From NCBI RefSeq assembly GCF_030445035.2, contig NC_080677.1, positions 1,860,001 through 1,924,000 on the forward strand: a DNA stretch of 64,000 nucleotides, given 5' to 3'. This DNA is from Dasypus novemcinctus. Lineage: Eukaryota > Chordata > Mammalia > Cingulata > Dasypodidae. Numbering within the stretch: position 1 is the first letter of the stretch; each line of letters opens with the position of its first letter. Positions 1 to 12,855 of the stretch are shown here, piece by piece. Below the pieces are notes generated by a model that was not told the origin of the DNA, did no database searches, and saw only the letters and a program-made list of their open reading frames with translations. Made by a program: the position numbers and the translations under genes.

Positions 1-3000
1 ATGTTTACATAAAGTACTGGAATATTACTTGAAATTCCTATTCAATTTTTACTTTAATTCCCTTATATACACTCTTGGCTGGCTGAATAATACACCTCCT
101 GTCCTGTTTAACTTCACCTTTACTCAGCTGGTGAAATAATACTTTCCAAGTTTGCTCTTTTCTTTATATTGGGAGGTCACCTGCCTATCTGAGGATAAGG
201 CTGACTCTTAGGCAATCATATTTGGTGCATGTTTTCCCAGTTTAGGAAAACTAACTGCAGGGTAATTTTGTTGTTTTTTTTTTTTTTTTTAAGCTTGCTG
301 CTATGCATATAATCTGTACTAAAGGAAATCACCATTCAAAATTATTTCCTGAATGTCTCCATCCAACACTTATGTTACCAAATTCCCTTTTTAAACACGA
401 AATGAAAGATTAGGATTAATTTTATTCTTATTTTGAATTACTTTATCAGAGTAATCACCGTGACCACATCCCAGAGCTCTTGGTGTATGCTGTTTAATTG
501 AGCTGAGATATCAGGGAAAGTATGGGATCAGTGATGTGCTGTAGCTGACTCACATGGGCTCCCACAAGCAAAAGTTAAAATTTCAGGACTGTAATGAGCA
601 GGTTTTTTAAAGTAGTCATTATTGAAAACTAAATTAAAGAAATATAATTAAATAAATTATATTAAAAACTGAAGAATTGCTTATTCAAAGTATTCCCTTT
701 CTAATTATGTTATAGTTTTATTACTATCTATGCCCCTGAGATTACTTACATATATTGAACCTGTATGGTGGAAATAATATAAAATGATGTGCTACTGCAA
801 ATCACGGTGGCTTGAAATTAGCCATGGTAGGCATACTTGAGTTTTTGAGTTTTTACACCATGGAAATTTAAAAACTCGACAGATCAGGGCTTGATATATT
901 GTTTTGTTGGTTATCTAGACTTAAGAAACTGATGATGAAAATGCAATAATGCAGATTAAGCTAAAAAATGCGTCATATCTACAATCATTACATCGTGACT
1001 AGCACAAAATATTGAGGCAATATTCTTTTAGTTTTAGAGGATGGATATACAATTCTTCAAAGAAAACACTTCAATCACTGATGAATAAGTGGATTCCCAG
1101 CATAAGTCTTTATTGTTTCACTTTCATCTTATTAATTAGCATGCAAAAAATATTAACCAACATCCATGTCAGTACTATACCTGCTCATGAATTTCAGCCA
1201 TAAGTTTTTTGGATATACAAAAGTTTGGCAAAACTCAGTGAAAGCATTCTGAAATTAACAAAAAATATTTTATCACTATTTGTAAATTGTGTGCCGAATG
1301 TCCTTTCTGTCAGGAAATTTATAATAAACAAGTGCACATGCATACACACACACTTATTTTTTCCCAAGAACCAATTTTTTAAACTTCGTCAGTACACTAC
1401 TGTATTAGATGCTAAAAAAGTCATATTTCAATTCATGTAAGTACATCCAGTACTCTGGCTAATCCAAGATTGTTCTCAAAGAGGGAACCAAAAATAGAAA
1501 TTATAATATAATACTCTATATCATACACTCCAATAAAATCCTATCTCCACATATATGATGAGGCATGCAAACAAATTCAATATCCAGAAGCCTTCTGCAA
1601 TGCAATTTTGGCTAATTTTATGGCACAAATTCTTCTTTTCCAATTTCCCTGCTAAAATTAGCAGGAATCAGAGAAAAAGAGTATGTTGAAATAGCATTGG
1701 TATTGTTCAATAATGGAAAAGTTTCCCATGAAGAATTACCACTAACTGTAGGGGAATGGGCCATAAAAAGCAACATTTGTTAGTCAGCTCCCTCCTCAAA
1801 TTTATAGGAAAGGAACCTTTACTGGACAGAGAAATAGTGGGTAGTTTCTATTCAAGTCCATCCTCTACCCCTGGATCAGAGAATTATGCCTGGAAATGAA
1901 TAAAATCGCTGTATTTCTTCCCCATTGAGTTGATACTTTAAAAACTTTGCACTCTAGCTCATTTTCTACATCAACTCAGGGGATTTCAGCTTCTGGTGTG
2001 TCAATAGTTGGGGGAATAGGGGGCAGAAGCAAGTTATTAAATAGTATTCTGTAGGGTAAGATTGGGAACACAAAAATAATGGTGGCATAATTATTGGCAA
2101 AAACAGTAATGTGGGCTATGTAGTACTATCATCAATAAATTCAACTCTTGATATTAAGAGGACAAATTACAGTGAAATGTAAAAAATGGTATTCAGTCAA
2201 TGATATATACAGTGAATACATATTACCTGAATTGCTGTCACAATTAAAAGGGAAAAGAAAGAAAACAAATGAGCTAAAGGTTTTAGAGAGTTTGAAAATC
2301 TAAAATGAAACAGTGTGAAAAATGAGGAAAATGAAGTAAAATTTCATTAGTTAAAAAACTGAAAGCTGGTGACACATTAATGAGTGCAACCAAGACTAAA
2401 TAACTAAGACAAAGCGAAAGCATTGACTGAAGGACAAAACAGAATATATGTAGATCACCCCACGTTGTTGAGGCTTACAAAATTATACCTTGTGCTACTC
2501 TGTTCCTTTTTATTTTGATTTTCTATAGTAACTTTCCATAAAATATAATTCTCAAAAATATTTCAAAATGTTGGGAAAATTAGACCAAAAAACAATGGTT
2601 TATAAAATTGTCTCATCAAAAAATACTGGCCAAATGATAACCTAAGTTATTTTTTTAAGGTTTTTCATGAGCCAGACAGTTTCCATTATAATAAATTTTA
2701 GTAAATTGTTTGGATTTTCTGAATGCAGAATATAAAATGTTCACACAGTCCTGATGGCTCAGATGAGAAAAAAATAGCATAAACAGAATATGACAGCACT
2801 CAGTCATAATATATCAAAACATGACATAATTAATATAAAACATGATCAATAAAATTTATTGAAAGACTTCAAAGGTAACATTACACTACTTTGTATTATA
2901 TATTATAATTTTAATATATTTTAGGCAGGGAAATAAAAAGGGCAATATTAATATTTCAATACTGATAAAAATTCATTGAAATTTTAACATCTTCTCATTA

Positions 3001-3950
3001 TATAAAAATAAATTATGAAAAGTGATAATTCTTTAGTATTATACATTATCAATAGCAAACATAACAAAAATGCTGAAGCACTGCAAGGTTTACCAGTTAA
3101 AACTTTCAGAAGGTCATGCATTTTCACCACTATTACTCAGCATTTTTCTTGGATTTTAGTCATTGCTATAAGGAATGAAAGAAGTAATTAATTGTACTCA
3201 TGAAAACTGAGTAAGCACCATTATCATTATTTGCCAGTGGAAAGGTTTTCTAACTAAAAATCCAAGCAATCTGCTGAAATATTTTGGAACTATAAGGAGA
3301 CTTAATTAAGTTGGAAAAGGACAAAATGAAAAGTATAAAGTTTGACCTGAACTATATGTGGGAAAGCAGATTAAAAATTTTAATCTCATTCATAGTATCA
3401 TACAATATTTTTTAAAAATTTGGAACAAATGCCATAGGAAACACAAATAAATACTGACCAAAATTGAATTTTGATCAGTTTTGAATAATTCAAGTGCTTT
3501 ATCGACATGGATGTATTTTCAATATATTTTAAGCAGAAAATCAGATTAGAAAATATTATGTACATTATCCTATTTATGCATGTAGCTATTTTTTTCGTTG
3601 TGATTATCTATAAATATTTAACAATGAAAATTGTTATGCACATGTATGTATTAATATCCATACAACTTCATCTGAATAATGTCAATAGATCTATGATACT
3701 TTATGTACCTGTTTACATTCACGTTCTTCAAGGTGTTCCTTCTTTTAGATTCAGGCAGGAATGTGTTGCCTGCAGACCACGGTTGTGGAAGCCTATACAA
3801 TCACATTTGTCTAAGGAATCCTTAGTTGACAGAGGACATCTCAAGGTTTACAATTTCAGAGCATCAACCATTGCAATGCACTGTGGTACTAAATATACAT
3901 AAGTTAGCTGTCATAGTATCAACAGTGCCCAGAGACTGTCTAAATTTAGG
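1..3950. other. AT-rich intergenic DNA, no gene seen
   Basis: I see no gene or clearly recognisable mobile element here. The sequence is strongly AT-rich with short homopolymers (a T run near 271-290). The few short open frames have no family resemblance and no coding character. Confidence 0.6.
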
Positions 3951-3954
3951 GGAG

Positions 3955-4290
3955 TCTAAGTGTCAAGGTTTTCAGAAGCAGACTCTTAAGACTAGGATTC
4001 AGGTTGTAAGCAATTCCTTAGGGAGGTGAAGCATGCCAGAAAAGGGAAGACAGTCATCTGAGGGCCAAACAAGGCAATCAGAGCTGGATCCCGCTGAGTC
4101 AACGCAGGGAGCCAGGGAGTTGACTCTCCGAGTTCTGCCAATCAAGGTGAAAAGCAGTGGAATGTAGACACCCAGCCAAGGCAGTCTGTAATGTGGGCTG
4201 CTTCAGTCCTAGCATCCTCTAGGGACTTTTTAGAAGAGGGCTTCAGGTGGATAGAAGAGCACTGAGATTTGCTAAGTGGTAAGGGCTTTC
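3955..4290. repeat. Possible old LTR-like interspersed repeat
   Basis: This stretch is richer in GC than its surroundings and reads like a diverged LTR body (a 'tttcagaagcagactctt' start, then 'gagtcaacgcagggagcc' and 'ttctgccaatcaaggtg'). I could not assign a family. It may also be non-repetitive sequence. Confidence 0.25.
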
Positions 4291-4299
4291 CGACATGGA

Positions 4300-6065
4300 C
4301 AGATATGGCATAGCAATTTAATTTATCCCAATGGCGGCAATACACAAATAAAGCAAACTTTCAAACAGATCCCCCACTCCAGCCCTATGGTAGTCTTCAC
4401 ACAGCACAGGGAAAGAACCATTTCTTTTAGCCCAACCAGGAAAGTAAGATGTGGTGGAAATTAACCCCAGCCAGTTAATGTCATGAAAGTTCAAGCCTCT
4501 ATTTTGCTTACTTTGTTTACCATATTCATATGTGTTTAATGTAACAATCCATTAATGCATGCTTATTCTCAAGTATTTTATTGTTGTTTTAAAGTGTTGT
4601 GTTAGATGGCCATTCAATTATTGTGGCATGTAGGTACATGGGTAGAAAGATAAATAGATATATAGAATTGGGTGGATAGATAAATTGATTATAGATACAT
4701 ATAATCATACATGCATACATATACATATATACATGCATATACATATATGAATATAAGAAAACATACATATATAATGCATGTGTATAAATATATACATATA
4801 TGCATGCATACATAGGTAGGTAGATAGGGGGAAAACCTTGATTGAATTGGCCCTGCCCCCCTGGGACAATTGCAATCATGATAGTTCTACACAGGAGAGA
4901 CAGAACAGACAATTCACAACCTTTACTGAAGATCGTATGCATTTTGCATCTTCAAAACAAAAATAATTCATTCAGAATTGTAAATAAAATGAAATAAAAT
5001 TCAGATTCCTTCTTAAAGCACCCTATGTACAGGGAAAAGAACTCTTGATTCTTCTCCCTTACTGAAAATATTGCCTTTCAAGTTCCTTGCAACTTTTTGT
5101 ATTGGCCTCTCAAAGACAGAAACACCTTTGGTTATAGTTCCAGCACATTTATTGCCATATTAAAATCACAATCAGCTTAGTAACCAATGAATAATTATTG
5201 GTGATCCACTGTGTCTTTTTTCAAGCTTTCAGATATGTCAAAATATTCTTACCATTGACACATCAAATATGCCTGTTTTATTGTTGGGTAGTTTATAACA
5301 TAGCAAAAACTTTTATTTTGACATCTTATCCATGTTTTAGTCCTAAGAGCAATGTTTCTGATATCTTTTGAAATAAATTTTCAGGCAAGTAACCAGTGAA
5401 TTCAATTAGCTCCCACAATAAATACTAATAAACATGTTATTGTAATTTTCTAAGTAGTAAAGAAAGAGTATATATTCAGAGTATTAAGAAGTATAAGAGT
5501 ATAAAGAAAGAGTAATATATTCAGAGGGACTTTCCTATTAAAATTTAACATAATTGATGCTGACATTATTTTGGGTGGGAATTTGAGAACACAGCAGTGG
5601 AATTGTGAATACATCTTTGTATCTATCCATTAGTCCCATGTTTTAAGATTACCACTTGCCTTCAGTTTGGAAGTTATCTTTCTTGCAATTTCATCCTTGT
5701 GTTTCCAATGTCAGATGATTGCAGCTTTCAGTCCTGGTTCCTATTTTTGAGATTCTTGAAAGTTATAAAAGTTCGTATCACAACGGACTTGAATCTGTTA
5801 TCTGGTCCTCTACTGGACCCTTCTATTTGTAAAGTTTTGGCAGTTCAAGATGGATTTCTCACATTGCAACTGAAAGTGTTTGGATTAATACAGAACTTTG
5901 AGCTGGGATTGGGATGTCATGGGTAAAGACCCTCAAGTGTGGAACAGGCTGATTTGAAGTCTTTTCCTGGTAGTCTCCCTGAATATAGAACCACAGTCTT
6001 TGCACAAATCTGTAGTATGTTACAGCCTATCTCAATTCCTTGCTCAGGGCCCTTTTTTACCATCC
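4300..6065. other. Intergenic DNA, no gene seen
   Basis: Nothing gene-like is visible. The stretch includes a TA/TG/CA-rich microsatellite near 4655-4815, listed separately. Non-repetitive AT-rich sequence fills the rest. Confidence 0.5.
4655..4815. repeat. Imperfect (ATACAT)/(ATAG) microsatellite
   Basis: Repeated 'atacatatata', 'catgcata' and 'gatagata' motifs run for about 160 bp. An apparent minus-strand open frame across it, rich in Tyr, Met and Cys, is a by-product of the repeat. Confidence 0.8.
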
Positions 6066-6070
6066 CAATA

Positions 6071-6519
6071 GTATTAGTCAGGGTTCTCTAGGGAAACAAT
6101 TAAAAGGAGATATCTGTAAACAGTATGAGATTCATAAAATACTCTCATATGACCATGGGGATGCACAAGTCTAGATTCCGCAGGCAGGTTGCAAACCAGG
6201 GGCTCTGATGAAAGTCTAGTGAAGGTCCTTTATGAATTCCTGGGAGATGTTGGCTGTCTAGAGCTGAGCTGGGAAATTCTTTCTGAATGTTGAAATCACT
6301 TCCCTTTTTAAGGTATTCAACTGATTGGCTAAAACATCATTCATTGCTGATGGCAATCTCCCTGGTTGATTGTAGATGTAATCAGCCATCTATGCAGTAA
6401 ACCCATTGATGACTAAAGTCCATAAATGTCCTTGTATTACAATTAGCCCAGTGCTTGCTTGACCAAACAAATGGGCACAATTACCTGCTCAAGTTGACAA
6501 ATTAGTTTAACCATTCTAC
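6071..6519 (-). mobile_element. Solo LTR, MaLR/ERVL-like
   Basis: The plus strand begins with the familiar 'gtattagtcagggttctcta' and ends with 'gttgacaaattagtttaacc', which is an LTR read on the minus strand. A direct repeat 'caata' (6066-6070 and 6520-6524) brackets it and is consistent with a 5-bp target-site duplication. No internal proviral sequence is present, so it is a solo LTR. The family assignment is by eye. Confidence 0.55.
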
Positions 6520-6524
6520 CAATA

Positions 6525-9055
6525 AACAGAATTTCCTGAAATAATATGCCATATTGGCCTCTCAAGAGACTCTTTCAGTCACAACTTTCATGCTTCTCTA
6601 AAATAAGAAAGGAAATGTGTTCCATCCCTGCACCCAGAGTGATTTCAGAGGGTCTGGGAAAAATGGTGTCAATCTCACCACTTATGCTCAAATACTCCTA
6701 ACTGTTGGGAAAATTCAATATTCCTTCTGTAGAAATCAGAGTGTTATGGACTAAAAATTTGTATAGTCTGGAAATACAAATGTGAAATTTATAAATTTCA
6801 TATAATATTTTGGGGAAAAAAGCCAAAATCTATGAAAACTTTGATTTTGAAGAAATGTAAGTTTTCTGTTTTTGTCAGAGGGTAAATAATCTGAGTCAAT
6901 TAAAAGGAATAATTTAGCATGGAAAGGGTTACACATTTCTTTTTTAAAAAAGCATTAGATAAATGTTAGTGTAATAAAAATTCTTCATTAAAATATTTTA
7001 ATCAATTGAAAATCATTTAACAAGATGAGATCCACAAGAATGATCATGAGGTACATTCTGGGAGATATTCATTCTTGAAAATTTCATTCTTTTACCCTTT
7101 TCTATAAAACTATGAGAATTAGGTCAACCAGATGTCAATGGGAATCTGTGCTTCCACAATCACTTGTAGCCATAAGGCAGCTCTGTCCTGGAATCTATAT
7201 TTATTAATAGCCTTAATAGCTAATTTGAGAGACTCTCATGGGGATTTGTTTTACTCAAGATTTCTTGAGGAAATAGGTGCTTTAAAATATTTAACTGAAT
7301 ATATTTCTGAACAGTTTCCCTGTGGCCTACTTGACATGCAGCCATTACCACAAGCATGACACAATTAGGATAAGATTTAACCTGTCAGAATTCTACAGAC
7401 ATGCCTCTAATCAGTAAGTGACCCCCATATGTCCAAAATCTGAATAATGCTAACAATTTTTCAATGTCTTCTAAAGTTGACAAAACAAAGGTATTTTGCA
7501 CTTTTATTTGACTCTAACTTAATGTATCAAAAGTAGTAAAAATAAGAAATTGACTTCACTGAAATTGGGGAAGGGGGGCTGTGAAGAAATACTCCACAAA
7601 TCCTTTGGACATGGGTTCAGGAGGAACCTTGAATCAAGAAACACAATCTTGAAAATCAGAAAATTTACTGATTCTCCTATAATAAGTATTACTGCTTTAA
7701 AAAGTCCATTCAACAATGTGTTAATTGGAACATTGGAACATTAAAATAAGATATATGGCCCACCAAATGCAAAACATAAGATGGAAGAAAAGACAGCTAG
7801 AACTAAAAGAGAAGCAAGTCCAAGGTCACTTGTTATAATAAAGTCCACCAGGGCCGGGGTGAAAGAGCAGGAAGAGGGCAGATTCTAAGCACCAGTCATA
7901 TCCCATATAGAAAGCAGATGTTCTCAGGAGTCTTCATGGTCATACACCAAGAAAAGAAATGACAAAATCTGAAAAGTAAACAAACAAAAAAGTGTTACTA
8001 GTGCAGTGGAATCCTTGAGAATACCTAGGAATACTCTGTAGAGTGATATGTGATGAGAATCCAGTAAAGACCTATAAATTTTTAAGAAATGAAGGATATT
8101 AAAGAGGACCTGGAAAAATAATGAAAAAGATCAGAAGTAAAAGAAAAGCAAGAGAACCTGGCATAGATTGTAAGAAAAAAAATGTGTTCAAGAAGAAAAT
8201 GGTTGGTTGTACCATTTGCTGCCAAGAGATCAAGTAAAATGAGAGCATGACAGATGTTATAGAATTTGACAGTTCTGACACCAAAGGTGACTGTGGTCAC
8301 AGGTAGAAGTAGCAGCTCCAGTGAAGCAATAAGTGTGGATATAGATTTTTGTGGGTTGAAGAGTCAGTGAGGACCTTTTGGGATCATGCAAAATGGAGCT
8401 CGGCTATTGCAAAATTTAATTTTGCTGTTCCTAAACCTAGAAGTGCTAAAATAACTCTATGTAGTTTTTATTTATTTTTTTTAGTGGACATTTGAGCCCA
8501 TGAAAAAAAGGAAGGGGCATTCCTATTAACAGATGCAAAAAGAGAATTGAAAGTCACAGTAGGGGAGTGGACTACATCTTGTATAGTTTGGCCTATGAAC
8601 TTAGCTGTAAATACCCATGAAAGGGAAGCTGAGGCTATAAGTTAGAGCTGAGACTCCAAACAACAGAAAAGTATCCACTTCCAAGGCTATAGATTAAAGA
8701 ATAATAATACCATGGGAAATACAAACCCTGTTTTGTGTATTAAATTAGTGTGAAGTCTGAAATTATATTACCTATCTGGAGAGGAAATTAGTCAGCTAGA
8801 GAATTTAGAGAAAACTCAAAACCTGACGATATTAAACTTGGAAAGATGATCACCTGCACCAACCATATAAAATGCACTAATATGCATTAATCGCAAAAGA
8901 AGAAATCTTCATCATGAGAAAATGTCCATAGAAAATATTAAACAAAAGAGTAGTATGCTACAAACCTAGACATATTAGAGGAATGGCTCAGAAAAAATGT
9001 TAAGCTCACAAATATGACATACCTAAAATATTAACCGTGAATATTTTTAAAATGT
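6525..9055. other. AT-rich intergenic DNA, no gene seen
   Basis: No gene or confidently recognised repeat. A purine-rich segment near 7760-8400 has low complexity but no family match that I can name. Confidence 0.5.
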
Positions 9056-9059
9056 AACA

Positions 9060-9075
9060 AAAAAGTAATGATTCA
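9060..9075. repeat. Left target-site duplication of L1-derived element, copy 1
   Basis: The sequence aaaaagtaatgattca recurs as aaaaagtaatgataca at 15685-15700 (one mismatch in 16). The pair brackets the whole 9076-15684 element, including its 3' extension. This is what single-event L1-type target-primed insertion leaves. Confidence 0.65.
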
Positions 9076-9351
9076 GACAACCAGCAAGATGGTGGTGGAG
9101 TAAGGAGCTCCTAGAGTCAGCTCCTATTACAGGACAGTTAGTAAATACCCAGAGCTATCTGGGGCTAGCTGAGGCACATGTTTGGGGGTTCCAGGAGGCC
9201 AGAAGAGCATCCTGCAACATCCTTGAAGGAATCGAAGGAGGAGACTACCCATCTGCAGAGAAGACTCATAAGTAGATTGCTCCATGCCCCAGAGGCTGAT
9301 GCCCATCTTTCACTGGAGGCAGAAGCCATCTCAGGAGCTGTACCACAGGTG

Positions 9352-10080
9352 GAATTGAAAACTCCACTTCCCAAAAATGGGGGAGGAAGAGGTGGTTGGG
9401 CACCAACTTCAGCTACTGATGAGTAAATTCAGCGGGGTAAAGTATAATCCTGAGAACAGCTGAAGTTTGAGTCTGTCCAAGTCAGAAGGAGGCCAGGAGC
9501 TGCCATCTTAAATATGTTCCTGACACAAGGGAAAGCAAGGTGGACTGAAAATCCCAGTGCTGGTGGGGACAGGCTTCATTCCATCCAGATCAGATTGCAG
9601 CTCTAGCCAAGGCCCCAGTGCCACCTCAGGAGGGAGGAAACTGCAGGTCCCTTCTCCATCCTCTCTGGGAACTTACCAGCCAAGCCACAGAGGCCAGTGA
9701 TTCTCCTACTCTGGCAGAGGGAATTGGAAGTTCCATTGCCCAAAAACAGGGAAGGAGGAGATGGTTAGCCACAGATTTCAGCTACTGATTGGTAGACTCC
9801 TCTGGCTAAGATATAACCCTTAGAAGAGCTGGGGTGTGAATCTGCCCAAGTTGGAAAGAGGCCGGGGCCACCATTTTGATTCCACTCCTAGCCTGAGGGG
9901 AAGCTGGACTGACTGAAAATCACACTGACTGTAAGAACTGGTTTCTTTCACCCAGAGCTGCCTCCAGCCCTAGGTTAGGCTTCAGCCCCACCTCTGGCAG
10001 GGAGGAGGCTGGTGGAGCCTGCACCAGCCTATAACTTCAGGTACCACTGGCTGGCACAGACAGAAAATCAGAAGTCTACC
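9352..10080 (+). repeat. Two tandem monomers in the L1 5' UTR, copy 1
   Basis: Monomer 1 starts at 9352 ('gaattgaaaactccacttcc') and monomer 2 at 9721 ('gaattggaagttccattgcc'), a period of 369 bp. Both contain, in order, the block around 'cagctactgat', then 'gtctgtccaag' or 'atctgcccaag', and 'gaggcc' before a 'gccat' or 'accat' block. The same pair occurs in copy 2. In mouse L1, 5' UTR monomers carry promoter activity; whether these do is inference. Confidence 0.6.
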
Positions 10081-10447
10081 AGGGCAACTGTGGTCATCTT
10101 GGACCCACACTGCATAGATTGCTGCCCACACCTGCAGCTCCATCCCCACCCCAGGCATGGGAGAAAGGGGGTGTGTAGCTTCATCAGTCTTTCTGGGCTA
10201 CTACAGTCTAGGACTGCATGACTTGAATTATTCCACACAGCTGTGACTCTGTCCCTACCCCTGGTAAAGGAGAAAGTTGGGAGAAGCTTCATTGGTCCCT
10301 GGCACAATGAGGGCAGCTTGAGCCTCCTCAGCTTATAGCAACAACTATATCCTTGGCTCCTATTGCACAACCAGCAAGGGAGAAAGGGCAGGAAGCCCTA
10401 AACTAAAGAGAAAATCTTCACCCAGAATAAATACCCTAGTAAGCCAG

Positions 10448-11382
10448 ATGCCAAAACACCAACAAACAATTACAATCCACACCAAGAAACAGGAAGATAT
10501 AGCCCAGTTAAATGAACAAGATAAGTCTCCAAATGACATAAAGGAGTTGAGACAACTGATCATAGGTGTTCTAACAAATCTCTTAAATAAATTCAGTGAG
10601 ATGGCTAAAGAGATTAAGGATATCAAGAAGACACTGGATGAGCACAAAGAAGAATTTGAAAGCATACATAGAAAAATAGCAGATCTTTTGGGAATGAAAG
10701 GCACAATAAATGAAATTTTTAAAAACATTGGAATCATGTAATAGCATATTTGAGAAGGCAGAAGAAAGGATTGGTGAGCTTGAAGAAATGGTCTCTGAAA
10801 GTGAATGTACAAAAGAAGAGATTCAGAAAAGAATGGAAAAAAATGAACAAGTGCTCAGGGAAATAAATGACAGCAAAAGACATGCAAACATGCATGTAAT
10901 GGGTGTCCCAGAAGGAGAAGAGAAATGAAAAGGGGGACAAGGAATATTTGAAGAAATAATGATAGAAAATTCCCCAACCCTATTGAAGGGCATAGATATT
11001 CATGCCCAAGAAGCATGAAGTACACCCCTCTGAAAATGTCTGAATAGACAACTTTGAGACACATACTAATAAGAATGTCAAATGCCAATGACAAGAGAGA
11101 ATTCTGAGAACAGCAAGACAAAAACAATGCGTAACATATAAGGGATACCCAATAAGAGTAAGTGCTGATTTCTCACCAGAAACCATGGTGTCAAGAAGAC
11201 AGTGGTATGATATAGTTAAGATACTACAAGAGAAAAACTTCCAGCCAAGAATCTTATATCAAGCAAGATTGTCTTTCAAAAATGAGAGCAAGATTAGAAT
11301 ATTCACAGATAAACAGAAACTGAGAATTTCTAACCAAGAGACTAGATTTTCAGACAATACTAAAGGGTGTGCTAGAGCCTGA
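10448..11382 (+). pseudogene. L1 ORF1 (RNA-binding chaperone) remnant, copy 1
   Basis: ORF1 protein is the trimeric nucleic-acid chaperone of the L1 ribonucleoprotein. The start ATG at 10448 opens a Lys/Glu-rich coiled-coil region with leucine heptads ('ELRQLI', 'LNKFSEMAKEIKDIKKTLDEH'). The frame shifts near 10710-10735, at a T run one base longer than in copy 2. The next frame carries the RRM-like signature 'VMGVPEGEE' and stops at 10928. The C-terminal domain reappears in a third frame from 11185 ('NFQPRILYQARLSFKNE', 'FTDKQKLR'). The three frames together cover most of the usual ORF1 length, but no complete protein can be made. Confidence 0.8.
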
Positions 11383-11489
11383 AAAGAAAATACGGGAGAG
11401 AGAGGCCTGGAGGAGAGTCTAGAAATGAACATTATATCAATAATAGTAACAAAATGTCAAAAATGTGGTGAAAATAAAATATGACAGGT

Positions 11490-12190
11490 AAAACTCAAAT
11501 AGGAATAAACTTAACCAACAATATAAAGCACTTGTACTAAGAAAACTGCAACTCAATGTTAAATCAAAAAAGGCCTAAATAACTGGAAGAACATTCCATG
11601 CTCATGTATTGGAAGTCCAAATATCATTAACATACTAGTTCTACTCAAATTGATGTACAGATTCAACACAAACCCGATAAAAATTCCACCAGCTTTTTTT
11701 TTTCAATTGAAAATATGATTATCAAATTTATTTGGAAGGGTAAGTGTTCCTGTATAGCCAGAAACATTTAAAAAGGAAAAGTAAACTCTCATTTCCACAC
11801 TTTAAATCATATTACTTAGCTATAGTGGTAAAAACAGCATAGTATTGGCATAAAGACAGACACATAGACCAATGGAACCAAACTGATGGTTCAGAGACAA
11901 ACCCTCACATGTATGATCAATTGCTATTTGACTAGCCTTTCAAACCCACACTGCTCAGGCAGAACAGTCCATTCAGCAAATTGGTGCTAGAAGAACCAGA
12001 TATCCATACCAAAAGAAGGAAAGAGGACCTTATGTCACACTTTAACCAAAAATTAACTCAAAATGGATCAAAAACATAAAAATAAAAGCAAGAACCATAA
12101 AACTTCTAGAAGAAATTGTAGGAAAATATCTTCAAGACCTGGTGCTAGGTGGTGGATTCTTAAAGGAGATAAGAGGACTGAGTGGACTAC
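11490..12190 (+). pseudogene. C-terminal part of L1 ORF2, copy 1
   Basis: Translation in shifting frames gives the distal ORF2 region downstream of the reverse transcriptase: 'GINLT', a 'W..EHSM' equivalent of the 'WKNIP' block, and further on 'KINSKWIKN' and 'ARTIKLLEE'. Many stops are present. ORF1 ends less than 120 bp upstream, so the endonuclease and reverse transcriptase domains (normally about 2.5-3 kb) are missing, exactly as in copy 2. Confidence 0.7.
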
Positions 12191-12838
12191 TGATGTTTCA
12201 TGTATGTAGATGTTTTAATTAGCTTTCCTGTAAAAGTGTGGAAAGATATAGAATGGATGGTAACATATAACAGCAGCTAGTTTATAAATGTGGATGTGGC
12301 TGTAAATGGTAGTCTAGGTCTGTAAATGCCAATTGACAGAATGCTAGAGAACATTCTAGGAACTAAATAGCACAGTAAACCAAGAGATGGATGAGAATTG
12401 TGGTTGATGGTCCAGATGCAAGAGTGTCCTTTGTTAGCTAGAACAAATGTGCATCACTATTACAGGGTGTTGGGAATGTGGAGAAGCATGGGGAAAATAG
12501 AACTGGAGAGACTGTGGTTAATAGTAATAATATAATATAATATAGTAATAATATAATAGTGTTGCATCTATGCCAAATATGTACTGTGTTGATAATGGGT
12601 AGTATGGAAAATGTGTGCCAAATGTATGCTATGGACATGGTAACAATCAGATAATATTATCTTACCTGTAACAAATATTCTGCCATGGTGTGGTGCCTTG
12701 ATAGAGGGGTGTTGTTTAGTAATTTTGCACATCTGTATGATTGTTTTATAAGTTTACAACTTCTGTCATAAAATTATATTATAAAATAATAATAGGGTGG
12801 GTTGGGGGGAAATACACCAAATGTAAGTAAGGACTATA

Positions 12839-12855
12839 ATTAGTAGTGAGATTTT
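12839..12855. repeat. Left TSD of nested L1 end
   Basis: The 17-bp sequence attagtagtgagatttt recurs exactly at 14302-14318. The uninterrupted form (one mismatch) is seen in copy 2 at 53530-53546, which serves as a paralogous empty site. Confidence 0.85.

Noticed and set aside
4589..4942. Minus-strand open frame rich in Tyr, Met and Cys
   Set aside because: It is a translation of the ATACAT-type microsatellite.
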